Origin: Diploscapter coronatus
Lineage: Eukaryota; Nematoda; Chromadorea; Rhabditida; Rhabditidae
DNA: 64,000 nt
Assembly (NCBI GenBank): GCA_964036155.1
Contig: OZ038422.1
Coordinates: 20,607,201-20,671,200 of the forward strand
Direction: 5' to 3'
Shown: piece after piece, positions 36,766 to 49,122 of the stretch
Numbering within the stretch: position 1 is the first letter of the stretch
Layout of the letters: each line of letters starts with the position of its first letter
Translations under genes and position numbers: made by a program
Notes under the pieces: model-generated
The model's database searches: none
The model's input: only the letters and a program-made list of their open reading frames with translations
What the model was told of the DNA's origin: nothing

Positions 36766-37950
36766 CTAAATCACCAGCAAATTGATCAGCAAGAGTGATG
36801 TCAGCATAGGAGCTAACAGATCTTGATGAAACTTCCTGCACGGGGGTTTTCGATGACGGCGATCACAATGGTCAAATCAAAAAGCGTAAATAAGAATCTG
36901 GAGCTAGGGAATTTTTAGCCGCCTTTTACTCGTATTCTCGTGAGAAATGAGCAAGTTCGCTTGTCATAAATGTATGCAAATTTGGAAATTCGCAAACATA
37001 CGTAGAGACAAGAGCATTTTCACCAATTCCCTGCTTTCAGACCCCTATTTTGCACTTTTTGACTTCACCATCGCAATCAACGTCATTGAAAACCCTCGTG
37101 TAGGAAGTTTAATTAGGATCGGTGAGTTTCTATGTTGACGACTCGCTTATGGGAGGAGTTGCAAGAAAACGAACTGAGAAATCTGGCTGAGAACGGTGGG
37201 TGTGCTCGTGGAGGCCTGCGTCTCCCCTGTGCCGCGACCGAAGAACGATCGAGTGTTCAGAGCTTTCATTCTAGGGTTCTGAAAATAAAGAACTTCGAAA
37301 TCAAAATCCCGAAAGAAGGAAATTGAAAAATGATGACACAAATCGAATAAACACTGCAAAATCGAGGATTGCCGCGAGCAAGTGGCAATTCAAATCGAGT
37401 TTCTTCTTGATTTTTTTAATTCGCGATTTTGTATTCTAAGCTCGTTCCATGACGAGCAAGACCGCTCGAAGCTTTGACCTCGTTTGACCCCTAGCTCCGC
37501 TGTTTTTCGAAGAGATAAAGTCACTTCGACTTCGAAAACTAAGTTTTTTTGAAATTGAAGCCAACTTTTAATTTTAAAAATGCTTGACTTCGCACAGTCC
37601 TAATGACAAACTTTCTTTCCTGAAAAAATAAATAAAGAAAACTGAGATAATGCTAGTGAATTCGCGTAGAAGATGTGTCTTGAATAGGTTTTTCTGCGAC
37701 GCCTTGTATCTGCTGCAAGTTCGAAATGAGCATTTTTATCATTTAATCGGTATGAACTCTTTCACATAAAACTGATGCAAGTAAGCTTTTTCGGGTGGTG
37801 AGCAATAAAAGTTAAGCGATTGATACGGGCAAGTTGAAAATTCTCACACGATTCTATGATTCATCTATTGCTTCATTTCATTTTACGGCATTTCGTATTG
37901 TTTTTCGTGATATTTTTCATTTGTATTTTTAAAGTTAGGATTAAGCTGCA
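36766..37950. other. Divergent 5' region, helicase / DXO
   Basis: Holds the second family-A MITE (36816-37124) and a GC-richer open block on the minus strand (37195-37269) with an ATG at 37269 behind a TTTCAG acceptor. That block is the best candidate for the first helicase exon, but its frame does not join the next exon. The rest, up to the DXO start at 37951, is AT-rich, with a foldback-related stretch near 37530-37606. Confidence 0.5.
36816..37124. mobile_element. Foldback MITE, family A, copy 2
   Basis: About 309 bp, homologous to 9349-9654. Left arm AACAGATCTTGATGAAACTT, right arm on the other strand CACCGATCCTAATTAAACTT; both continue into GGGTTTTC(G/A)ATGACG. It sits between the candidate first helicase exon and the first secure one. 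Confidence 0.85.
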
Positions 37951-40793
37951 ATGCCGAACTTGGGAGATGAAATGACAATTCCCTCGACAAAGGCAGACTT
38001 CCTCAAGCACGACATTCTGCAGTTCTACGTCAACAGAATCGGCGAATACAGCTTCGATTTGAGCAGGTTACTACTCTTTTCTTGACTTCATTAATTTATT
38101 TTTTCCATTGTTTGGCTTTTTCTGGAAAATTCCTCGACTTTGCGAACTAGTCCTGTTCAGAGTCATGAGGAATTATCCATTTCTTTTTTTTTCAAAAATT
38201 TCCCTTTCCGCATATTTCTTCGATTTCGCGCTTCATTTCCGAATCTCAAAAGTCACTTCCATACGCCCCTGGTCCTATTCAAGAAAATCCTAATGAACTT
38301 GCCAATAAGTAATTTCCTTTCAGAAATATGCACTTGGACCAGCGTTCTGCTCGATTTCTCAACGAAACAGCTCCTCTCGAAGAACTTATGGAAGTCGACC
38401 TCAATCGGGGATTCGACACTTTTGTTGACAAAGTACGCTCAAGATATTCTTTGCTGAATCATTCGTAGAAAGAGTACAGCTGGACTGTTCGCAATTTGAA
38501 TTTTGATAGTTCGGCATCGGAATTACGAAATAGATTTTTTCAACGACCCAGAATCAGAATCGAAATTGGAATTTCGAGCAATCTCAAAGTTTAGATCGTT
38601 TTGGTTAAAGATCGTGCATTTTCAGAAGTACGGGGAAGGTCATATCGACGTCATTCTGGAATGGCTGGAAAAGAAATACCCCAAGGGAGGCAGGCTCAAG
38701 GATGTAAGAACTGAGCAATTTTGCTCTACTCTTGTGATGAGTTGCATTTCGTAAAGTTGATACGTCTAAAATTTTCGTCAATTTTTTGCAGTAAGGTTAT
38801 GCTAGAAGTTTGGTAGGAAATACGTTGTCTCCATGCGATCACCGCATCGAGATGAGTGTATGGAGAGTACAACCACAGTCAGTCATGCCTTACCTTAACG
38901 TGATATAGTTATATGGGGTGGATTAAACTTTGCAAGAGGCCACGAAATCAGCTAATTTAGCTGCTCAAAGTGGACATTGTGTGTTTCCGCGGCACTCTCT
39001 CTCGCATCGGCCAGTCGCCCTATTGCAAGGACGCGTTCGGATTCCACGCAATTCGCAATCGTGACATAATCTTCCTTCTCGAAATGTACGTTTTTTCATG
39101 CATAACTTTTCATTCTAAGATCAACTGACATGCACTGTCATCTTTTTAAAAATAGAGTTGTAAAGCGAAAGAAAAGGGAATTTTCAGTACTCTCCTCTTG
39201 AATCTTTAATCCTCATTACGAAGGTCTATTGTCGAGCTTTACAAGATTTGTATGCTAAGTTTTATGGAAACGAAACTCTTTCATATCATTCAGGCCCTTG
39301 TGTGTCATGTACTTTGTGATTGTAGGATTCCAGTCCTAAAATTATGACATCATATTCAGCAAAGAGTACACTGACTACGATATTGCTACCTATCGTGGAT
39401 ACAAATTCGAGCAGCTCATGACCGTTTCTGACAAAGGAGTAAGCATTTCGGCTTCATTCAAATAATGATGGTCTTCTTTCCAGAGACCCTCCACGATTTT
39501 CGAGCCAATCAATCGCAACGAGGAATACTCTGTCGTGTATAGAAGCCACCTGTACGGCCCCGCAGGCAACCGGATCGGTCTGTGCTACTCTGCCGAAACT
39601 GATGCTATGGACAATCGTAGGTTACTAAAAATTATTGACGGAATTATTTTTCGCAACTAATTTCTTCATGACCCCTATTTTTATCGTTCTATGCATCCGG
39701 TCATTTTTAAACTCTCAGAACTTGTGACCGATTCATTTTCAGGCGAGAACTTGCTGGAATTCAAAGTGATCAACAGCCCTGTGTTGGATGAACAGCTCTT
39801 CAATGTGAAGGCGAAGCGATGGTGGATGCAGAGCTATCTGACCACGGTCAAGAAATTCTACGTCGGCCACCGCACTGAAAAGGGACGCTTGGAGAAGGTT
39901 GCAATTTTCAGTTAAATTTTGAAAAATCTTATAAGTTTTTCCTCGAAAATTTTTGATAGAATCTTATAAAATATAAGGACAGATGAATGATCAGAATAAG
40001 TTACATCTTTATATATTCACCATATAAAATAATTTTAAAATAAAAGTGCTATTTTGATCTATTCATAAATGCAGTTAATGATGAATCGATCAGAAGGCTG
40101 TGCATAAAGTTGATTACTTGTTCAGACTTTTCTTCGGCTAAAATGAATTTAATTTAAGATTTCGACGATCACGTTGGATGCCCTAGCCAGGAAGTCTGAT
40201 CTGCGCCCGAATGTGTGCAGGGCCGTGCTGTACGAAGTGCTGAGCCGAGTGATGGAATTGCTGGTCGATGACGGAGACACCTGCACTGTCACTAGGGCCA
40301 AAGGTGTGTATTTCCTTATACATTCAAATCAGTGATGTTCGAAATGCTTGCCCCGAGAGATATGGAAAATCTCAATCTCAATCTTGATTTCGATTTTGAA
40401 CTTTCAAAATTTGACAATTTGACACTCTGAACATCCTTATGACAAGTACAAAAATTATTCGTTTTCAACAAAGTATTATAGAAAAAAACTAGCTTGATTT
40501 TATCCATCTATTTTATTTATTGGTCATAAAGCTTTTCATGAAAACATTAGGATATGAAGAGTACAAATCTTGCCCATATTATCTGAATATTAGAATTTTA
40601 ATTTGGTGATATTTTAACATTTTAACTTTATTTCATGCTACTTCGTTGGAAACAAGCTGCATATTAATAGGCAGTATTGATCATTTAATTTATGAATTTT
40701 CTATTTTTAGGAAGCGAGAGCCCCATCAGAATCAAGTGCCCCGGTGATGGAGGAGACTTTCTCAATTACAAACTCCTGAAAAACTTCTATTAG
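37951..40793 (+). CDS. dom-3: DXO/DOM-3 family decapping and 5'-3' exonuclease enzyme
   Basis: Nine exons: 37951-38066, 38324-38432, 38626-38703, 38961-39085, 39360-39438, 39484-39616, 39743-39897, 40159-40303, 40711-40793 (1023 nt, 340 aa, typical of the family). DXO/Rai1 enzymes remove incomplete or non-canonical 5' caps (including NAD caps) and degrade the RNA. Family marks: DIVCFRGTLSRI; RGYKFEQLM (first acidic metal ligand); SAETDAMD, the E-x-D metal pair; LLEFK (next Glu and Lys); KRWWMQSYL; and VGHRTEKGRL. The metal-binding residues look intact, so the enzyme should be active. C. elegans has two relatives, DOM-3 and EOL-1; I cannot tell which is closer. Divergent from the helicase; riok-3 follows 550 bp downstream on the same strand. 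Confidence 0.93.
40330..40443. repeat. Foldback repeat in the last DXO intron
   Basis: About 114 bp. The left arm begins CAGTGATGTTCGAAATGC; the right end read on the other strand is GTCATAAGGATGTTCAGAG. It is similar to the hairpin at 29159-29238. Confidence 0.4.
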
Positions 40794-41344
40794 TTCATGT
40801 TTATGCATAATAACTTTTATTCCCCCTCCCTTTCAGAAATTAACAAGATTTCTCAATATAAGCTCTGTAATAATTTTATACTAGACTACTCATCCTGTAT
40901 ATAGCGAATGAAACGAATTTGACACTTTTGAAGGTCTAATTTGTAACTACACTCCAATATTTCTTCCAATTGAAAATTGAACTTCCCTCTCATATCAGTT
41001 AATTAAGTACGGATATTTTGTTCGATTCGACCATTGAAAATGTATATAAATTTGACGCTGTTCATAATGAACTGTTTCTTTTCTGTACATATGTTTGTGA
41101 ATGGCATTATGGGGTCTCATTGTCCCTTTTCTATCTTCCTCTCTTCCCTTCCTTTTCACTGCAGCCCCATTGCACAACCCTGCCCTTTCCAAGGGTCATG
41201 TGTTGTGAAATATTGCAGGACTTGCAGTTTAAATTTCTTTACTCCATCTGATAATTTTCTATTCAAGTCAATTTTGAACTTTCAGGGTAAAACCGAAGGC
41301 CAATAACAGAAGAAACAGCAACAAGACGAAGAAGATCGATCAGC
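40794..41344. other. Spacer between DXO and riok-3
   Basis: 550 bp, no exon recognised. The distance is longer than a typical nematode operon gap of about 100 bp, so a shared transcript is not indicated. Confidence 0.5.
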
Positions 41345-44300
41345 ATGGCCGGCAACACTTCTGCATGGGGACGAACAAATGTATGGGGCAACAAAAGTGA
41401 AGAGGTTTCTCATGAAATACTTGATAAATAATGAAAATGGTAATTTCAGGCAGTAGAGCCAGTAGTGTCATTCATCGACATAATGAGTGAGGATTTGGCG
41501 CAGAGTTTGACCGAGGAAGAGGAGAAGCTAGTCGCTGGCACATCCAATCAGATACAGGCCGCTTCTACTCCTGGTATAGTTTCTTCCTTGAAAATTATGA
41601 ATATTGCGATGGTGAACAAATTTGAAGTTCATTTCCTACAACACTACAATGCTTGAATGTTTTTTTATTAAATTGATATGAAAGTTATATCACGAGAATT
41701 CGTTTTTTTCCAGACACTAAAAATATATATTTTATAATAAGTATTCTAGGTAGATCTTATCGAAATCATGATATTTTTCACATTTCGTCAAGATAAATGA
41801 TATTCCTATTCATCCTTATTTCTTCTTGAGAATTAAGGGAATCAGAAAACGAAATCTGACAGAGCCTATACTTATCGTCCTATTGAAGCGTGATAATTAT
41901 TTGAGAAGATTTTTAACCTGGTCTTCTTTAGCACATTATTTCCGTTATTCGTGGGAAAAACTGACAAGAAAATGAAGATTAGATCGATATGATTTTTAGA
42001 AGTGGCGATGACCGACGAGGAATACGCCCGGATGCTGCAGAGAGAATACGATAGAGAGTTTGACATCAGCGTCACTATGGAACAGCAGCAACAAACTCAG
42101 AATACGTCTGGGGGGAAGAAAGGTAAGAAACCCTGAATTATAAACTGATCATTGAGAAATTCATACCATTGCAAATATGATTCAGGCAACTCGAGTTTCA
42201 CTCTAACTCCTGATCGTTACTATCCAAAAACTGCACAGGAAAGTGACGATTCAGACGAGGATAACGACGATGAAATTCGACAGCTAGCCACTGACCTGCT
42301 CTATGCTAAGGTTATCACAATTACTGTACATTTGAATACAAAACTTTGGAGATTAAATAAAAAGGGAGGTGACTATCATCACTCCTTTTTTCGCGTTATT
42401 TCTTTCACTTTAAATTTCTAGGATAGCTGTACATAGCTTTGCACCTCTAGGTTTTGAACCAAATAGTATTCCAAATTTCATATTCTCTATTTAGCTGGAA
42501 AAGAAGACAGCCGTGGAGCAGTCAGGTCTGTCGGAAGAGAAGGGAGTCACCAAACACAATCCGACATTAGCTGCCAGGAGAAATGCCGACAAAACACTGA
42601 ATGTATAATTTGACTGTCCAGACAAAACAATTTCATTCGTAAATTTAGGACACAGTCAATCTGAAGACAGGAGACATGGTCTCTGAAGAAGTCAGCAATC
42701 GAGTCTTCAACACGCTACGCAGCTTCGCCAAAGCAGAGACCAAAAGACAGCACCGTCTCAAGGATAAGGTATGTAATTTTCATGAGTAAATTATTTCGTT
42801 TTTCCTCATTATTTGAAGATGGCACTTTCATTGTTAATTTTTTAATTGACAAGTGTACATATATCTGGTCTTGGTTAACAGTTCGTGACGATTATTTAGA
42901 TATCAGCAACTAATTTCTGCTCTGGTTTTGTTCTTTACCATCTTTAATATAGAATATTTACTTCTGCGAAAAGAATGGAAAACTCGAAAAGTTGTTCAAT
43001 GAAATTAAAATTAGCATATTTTAGGAAGAGAAGGCTACAATGGAAACATCGATGGATGCGAAAACTCGTCTAGAACTCTTCAAGTTCATCAACTTGGGCT
43101 TGATTGACAGCGTGGAAGGAATCATCTCCACTGGCAAGGTTCGAATTTAGCATCTTCTCTAATAGAAGCCCTGGGGCTTTTATTTCCGACCCCACAATTT
43201 TCGAAAAGAAGTCGACTATTTCAAAATTCCATAATTAGTGACGCAGTCGCTTCCCCTCTGTAAAATGCGACATGGTATAAAAAGTGGTAATTGAAAACGT
43301 TAAAAATAAAAAGCAAGCCCCCTTCAAATGTGATGTTCCCAAAAGATCACTATCAGAATCGATGAACTACTCATAGAAATGGTTATTCATCAGAATATCT
43401 TATATCAGGAAATGCGCGTCTGCAGGCGCTCGCGAAAATTTTATACCACGGAATCGTGTCCATTTTCCTGTCTGAATTTGGTGCCATATTTTTTTTTATC
43501 AAGAATGATTTTTATCTTATATTTTTTCACGACTCTTAGTTACACATAATTGAGCTGTTTTATTAGGAAAAACTCGAAGAATATAATTTTTGTGAACCCA
43601 TTTGCGGCCCCTATCCATAATTCTGCTTTATGATCGTAGAAGCCTGGAATCGAAAGTAAATATACTCTAAATACTAAAGAATGCATAGAAACTTCCCAAG
43701 TTGACCTAAGTTGTTGGGCAAATTATAGATCTGAAACTCCAAAGGGGATTTCTATTAAAGGGGGCTCCAATTAGAGGAAATACGATTTTTTTTCTTTTTA
43801 AATCAAAATGATAATATAACTTTCCAGGAGTCGGCAGTTCTGCATGCAGTTTTGAATGAAAACGAGTCGACTCCCGACAAGAAGTCGCATTACGCGATCA
43901 AAGTCTACAAGACGTCTCTGAACGAGTTCAAGAATCGGTCGGAATACGTGAAGGACGACTTCCGCTTCAAGAATCCGCGCAGAGTTCTCAAGATTTGGGC
44001 AGAAAAGGAGTACATGAATCTCATGAGGTTTTTTTTCTGAATTAAAATAAAATGACATTTTAAAAAGAATCTAGTGAAAATAATATTCAAAATCAGATCT
44101 TTACGAATCGAATATTTTTTAACATTTCGAAAAAGTAATTTCAATCTTTAAAGTCTTCGAAATTGGAATATAAACAAAAAAACTCGTTCGCTAATCGTAA
44201 ACACTAGATTTCATAATGCCCTATTAAGATTAGAAAATATCACATTTTTCTCCTCTAGACTTAATTATGAATATTCCTTGCAGAATGCACCGTTTCAATC

Positions 44301-45735
44301 TGCCCTGTCCAGTGCCAGTCAAGCTGAAGCGTCATCTGCTCGTGATGTCTCTGATCGGGGACGAGGAGGGCGATGCAGCGCCCCGACTCAAGAATGTCGA
44401 TTGGGACTTCTTCACTGAGGAGGAAATACAGGATATCTACAAACAGACCGAAAGTGTAAGCCATTTCTTTAGAACTTCCAAAAGAAATTACAGTTCGAAA
44501 TCAGTTTAAACGAATGCTGTTCACTTTCAGAGAAATCATATCTTTTGAATTTCATGTGTTTTCGCGTTTCTATTCTATTCAAAAGAAAAACGATAATGAT
44601 TTTTCCTATCTTAATTTCAATGAAGATTTTTACTTTTTTTTGCAAATTAGACGACGAAAAATTAAATTGTGTCCATAAAATTCTTTTATTTGTATTTAAG
44701 ATAATGTGCCGACTGTTCCAAGACTGCCAACTGGTGCATGGCGATCTGTCCGAATTCAACCTGCTGCTCTGTGATGGCAAGGTGTTCGTGATTGACGTCT
44801 CCCAGGCAATGGACCTCAGTCACCCAAGAAATCTTCACTTCCTTACCAGGTACTCTTTCACTGATTTATTTACTAGTTTAGCCATAAATAAACTAAAAAT
44901 ATCCAGGAGATGAATACATTTAATTCGTATTTTGAGATTACACCATTTTTAACGAGTAGTGTTTAACAGCTCTGACCACATTTTCATGATATCCTGAGAA
45001 TACATATTTTCATTTCATACGATAATTTTATCATCGTTTTATCATTCAGGATTCGATTAACTTTAAGAGTTATATGTAAAAGTTCGTTTTCTGATATTTT
45101 CTTCGAAATTTTATTTCGAAGAATTTCATACCTGCCTGATTTCCTTCTCTCACATTAATAAATCGTAAAAAATTAGTTTATTTTCCATTGAAAATGTTTG
45201 TTGTTCAGAGACATCGAGAACGTGCTGAACTTCTTCAGTCGAATTAACGCGCCAACTCTTCCGACTACAGTCGCGCTCTTCAACCTCATCACTCAGCTCG
45301 AAATGAATGAAGCTGAGGATCTCATGCTGCAGGTACAATTTCATATATTTGTCATTATGGGTTATCAGGTTAGAAATGCATAATTTAGTCTTTATTCATT
45401 CACTTAATTACTTGGACCTATTGAAGATGAAATTTGGGATAATTTCATATAACATTTACTTTATAACCTATAAATTGACTAAAGATCAGTCGAATTAGCC
45501 CACGTAAACAAATGAAATATCCGTTTTATCATTTTTCCTCGCTTTTATATTCCTGAGGCGAAAGTCATCATTTAATAAACTTCCTAACAACTTAATTTTT
45601 CAGGTGGAAGCATTTTCTGAAGAAAATCGGACTGTTGATTTGCGAAAGAACAAAAGCAAGCCAGCAGACATGGAGTGGCAGATCTACAACAAGGAAAAAG
45701 TCAGAGGAACGTCTCCCGGAAGAGATTATAATTGA
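41345..45735 (+). CDS. riok-3: RIO kinase 3
   Basis: Twelve exons: 41345-41404, 41450-41573, 42000-42122, 42186-42310, 42495-42602, 42649-42768, 43025-43138, 43828-44027, 44284-44455, 44701-44849, 45209-45332, 45604-45735 (1551 nt, 516 aa, close to the usual RIOK3 length). An atypical protein kinase/ATPase; RIOK3 proteins act in late small-ribosomal-subunit maturation. The RIOK3-type N-terminus has TDEEYARMLQREYDREFD and an acidic patch (ESDDSDEDNDDE). The kinase core shows the ATP-binding lysine in YAIKVYKTS, the catalytic loop LVHGDLSEFNLL and the metal loop VFVIDVSQAMDL. The small C-terminal lobe is followed by a basic tail (LRKNKSKPADMEWQIYNKEK). All phases agree. Confidence 0.96.
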
Positions 45736-48700
45736 GCCTGTTGCTCTGTCATTCAGCCAATTAGAAGGTCAAGACGACAGTTTTGTAATTGATCTAGAAG
45801 TGAAGGATTTTTGTTTTCTTTAGAATTTAAATATTTTTTTGGCTTTTCATTCGCCAGTCATTTTGAAAACCGCAATCTTTCATTGTGGTTTTCAGAATGA
45901 TTATCAGATTTAAAACTCACGTTAATCGCGAATACTTTGAGATGTGGAAAATTTATGAGAGAAATTTACATGCAGAAACACTACCTGACGTTAAATGAAT
46001 AAGGAAATGTGATTTTTAACCTCAATAATAGAAATGCTTTAGCATGGAAAGTTTTTTTTTTCGTTTTATATTTTCCAATTTCAGAAAATTGGAGAGTATC
46101 TACAAAAATTGAATGTATAACTAGCTAGAAATTTGAATAAGATGTCTTTTCACAGATAAAGATGAACCTCAATCTAAAACGAATTATTCAATTAGTAGAG
46201 ATAACGTGTTATAAACAAAAAATAAGTAGTTTCTGCAAGTAATAATCGAGAGTGATATGGAAGGAAAATCGATTTCTGTAACGAGCAATTCCTAGTCTTT
46301 TCGCTCTCTATTCTTCGAACTTCAATAATAAGTCAGACTAAGAAATCAATTGGAATGTATTTATTGGTCCATTTTGACAGTGATTGGTAATCATATACAG
46401 CTATCACTTTCATACGCATATTTTAGTGGTTTTTGGTTTTAAAGCTTTCAGATAATGTTTTATCAATTCAAAATTCAATCGAACCCATTTTCGATTTCAT
46501 TTCCTTCTATTTTATTCCTTTTATAATTGGTTCTATCTCTCAATTGTCAAACTTTTCATTCCGTTTAATTATTTTTATCGAATTTTGAATTGTTCGAAGT
46601 AAAGGTAATAAGGAATAATTAGTGCAGAATAGAATTATGAAATATTGAAATGATTCGATGTAAATCTATTTCCATTAACTAGATTTAATACGAATAAGGA
46701 CCACGAATTATGGAAAATTGCAAATTTATCGAATTTCTCTCTTCGAATATCATATAATTTAGTGCAAGATATCTAAAAAATGCAATAATTATTTTAAAAC
46801 AAGCTAAAAATCGTGTCTCCAGCGAATTAGCATGAGAACTCAATTCTTCTAAAAGTGAAAAATATTGGATCGGTCCGAATATTCTTGAAGGGCTTGATAA
46901 TTATTTTGTGTATTTTAAGGTATTTCTAAAAGTTCAATCAGGTGATATGGCGAATAATGTTATCAAATGTAATTGCTATTTTGTGCATATGCTATATTTC
47001 TTTGAAAAAATGCACATCAGACAGAAATTTGTCATTTTAATAAATCAGAATTAAACAAAAACCTTCAAACCGAACCAATATTTACACCTTTATAAGAGAA
47101 ATCATTTTATTGCGTATCTTTCAATTTTGTCGTAAACAATTCAGTAGTAATGAAAAAGAATTAGATAAATGCTAAATTTGACCATTTTTGTTGAAATTGA
47201 CTTTTCATTCTATATTTCGCTGAAGACAAATCAAATAACACTTACAAGTACAGAAGTAATATGGCTCCAATGACTAACAGAATCTTATCGATAATTTTCT
47301 GATAAGCGATAATCTGGGAAGTATTTCGAACGAAGAGTCTAATATCGTCAGCACAGAGCAGCATTGTTCAGACGATTTGGCTAATCATTGGTATTCGATA
47401 ATGAAGTCTAAAACTTGGTAAAAATCGATATTGCGAATTTTTGAAAGAACAATAGCGAGCGATAAAATGAGCTTGTGATTCGGCATTTATGAATGGCTGC
47501 AATATTGTTGTTGTACAAGAGACTAATGTTCAAAATAGGAATGTCACAAAACATAGCATTCTCGTTTGAAGACAGATTGTACTTGATAGTGAGAATAATA
47601 GTTTGAGCAAAAAATGGTGATATTGGAAACAAATGAAACCTTCATGGCACATGCAAATTGAACTGTGTTCTGCTAGAAGACGTTTTAAGGTTGAAAGACG
47701 AAGGGAACATAGACAGAAAGGCAGGCGACCTTGTGCTGCTCGCTCATTCTATGCCCAATTGTTGACAGACTCACAAATAGCACTAACAGTCGAGAGGCTG
47801 AAACAGTCAGACAAGAAATGCGGCTTTTACTGTTTACTTGCAGAGACTCGAGGAGTGCTCCACTTGCATTTCCCACTTCCTAATTGAATCTTTCTTCCTG
47901 TCAGCCAAAATCGAACATTCATTTCGTCATAATGTGTTGCAAGGACGTTTTCATAAAAAGAAAACAGCTCAAAGACTAGTGAGAGGTTTGAAACGTTGAA
48001 GATGAGAAATTGAAAATAGCTATTATCGTTTCCATTCATTCGAAGGTAATTTTTTTTAAATGTATAAATCTTTCTACACTTAAAATATACATTTTGTAAT
48101 TGTAAGAATCATAAATTCAGTAAATAAACTTATATCGAACGCTTCAATATCGAATCCATACGTAGAGGCCAAATCTTCCTCTTTCAAAGGAGAAAAAAGA
48201 ACGCATTAAATTTTCTGACGTTTCAATTACCGTTAATTATCCCGATAATTAGTTAATAATTTCATGAAACCAAGACACCAATTAGGATAATCAATGACGC
48301 TCGAATGATGGTGTCGTTGGTTTTTCGAAAAAGGCCTTCTGAAGGCATGAATGACGTCAAAACTCGAATGATCATAACTTTTGATAGGATGGACCGTTTT
48401 TGAAAATCTAAAAGTTTAAGTTATTCACGACTTCGACCATCACGCTGATATCAAATTTATCCAATTCAACCTATTATGAAAAACCACTTAGCTTCTCTAC
48501 CTATACGACATTCAAACTTTTCCTTTGAAAATCCATATATTCTATTTATTCCTTCCTTTATAATTCGCAGACAAATATATACTTTTCATAAATGAAAATC
48601 ACTTGCTATCAAATGATGACATGCAACTTTATTGAAGCCTCAGGAAAGTATGCATCATGTTTCATTGTGAGCCAAGTCTAATATGCATGAAAATGCTATT

Positions 48701-49122
48701 TCAAAATGTTCGAAGCTCAGATTCCTGGGCGAAATCATTATGCCAGATTTGGCATTGACATGAGAGGTGTCAGAAGCAATTGTGCATTCATCCCTGCTTC
48801 GAACTCATTCTCTCCAAGTTCCATCTCACTACCACTAGGCCATCGCTGCATCCTCCCTTCGTCTTTTTGCAAGACATCACAACATCGTTGCATGTCCAAA
48901 AACTCCAAATATTTCGAAAGAAAAGAAACAAAAGAAATCTCGAATAAGATTAATGACGTAATGAATGACAAGTCTATCGACGTATTATTTGACCAGTTGC
49001 ATCGACTACATGCCAACGTCAAAAACGCGTGTTTTTGTTTGATATTTGAGCAAATTAAAGGAGTCCAAATTAAAACCGATCTCATTGGCAAAAAAATCTT
49101 TGGATCCCGTCCATATTCTACC
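45736..49122. other. 3.4-kb spacer between riok-3 and the secreted-protein gene
   Basis: Mostly AT-rich with nothing recognisable. Two less AT-rich islands are open in more than one frame: 47633-47887 (both strands) and 48706-49122 (both strands). The second is in the same frame as the next gene's first exon, so an extended start cannot be fully excluded. Confidence 0.45.

Noticed and set aside
37951..40793. First reading of the 37951 gene as MAB-21
   Set aside because: Later exons carry clear DXO/DOM-3 motifs (DIVCFRGTL, RGYKFE, E-x-D, LEFK), incompatible with MAB-21.
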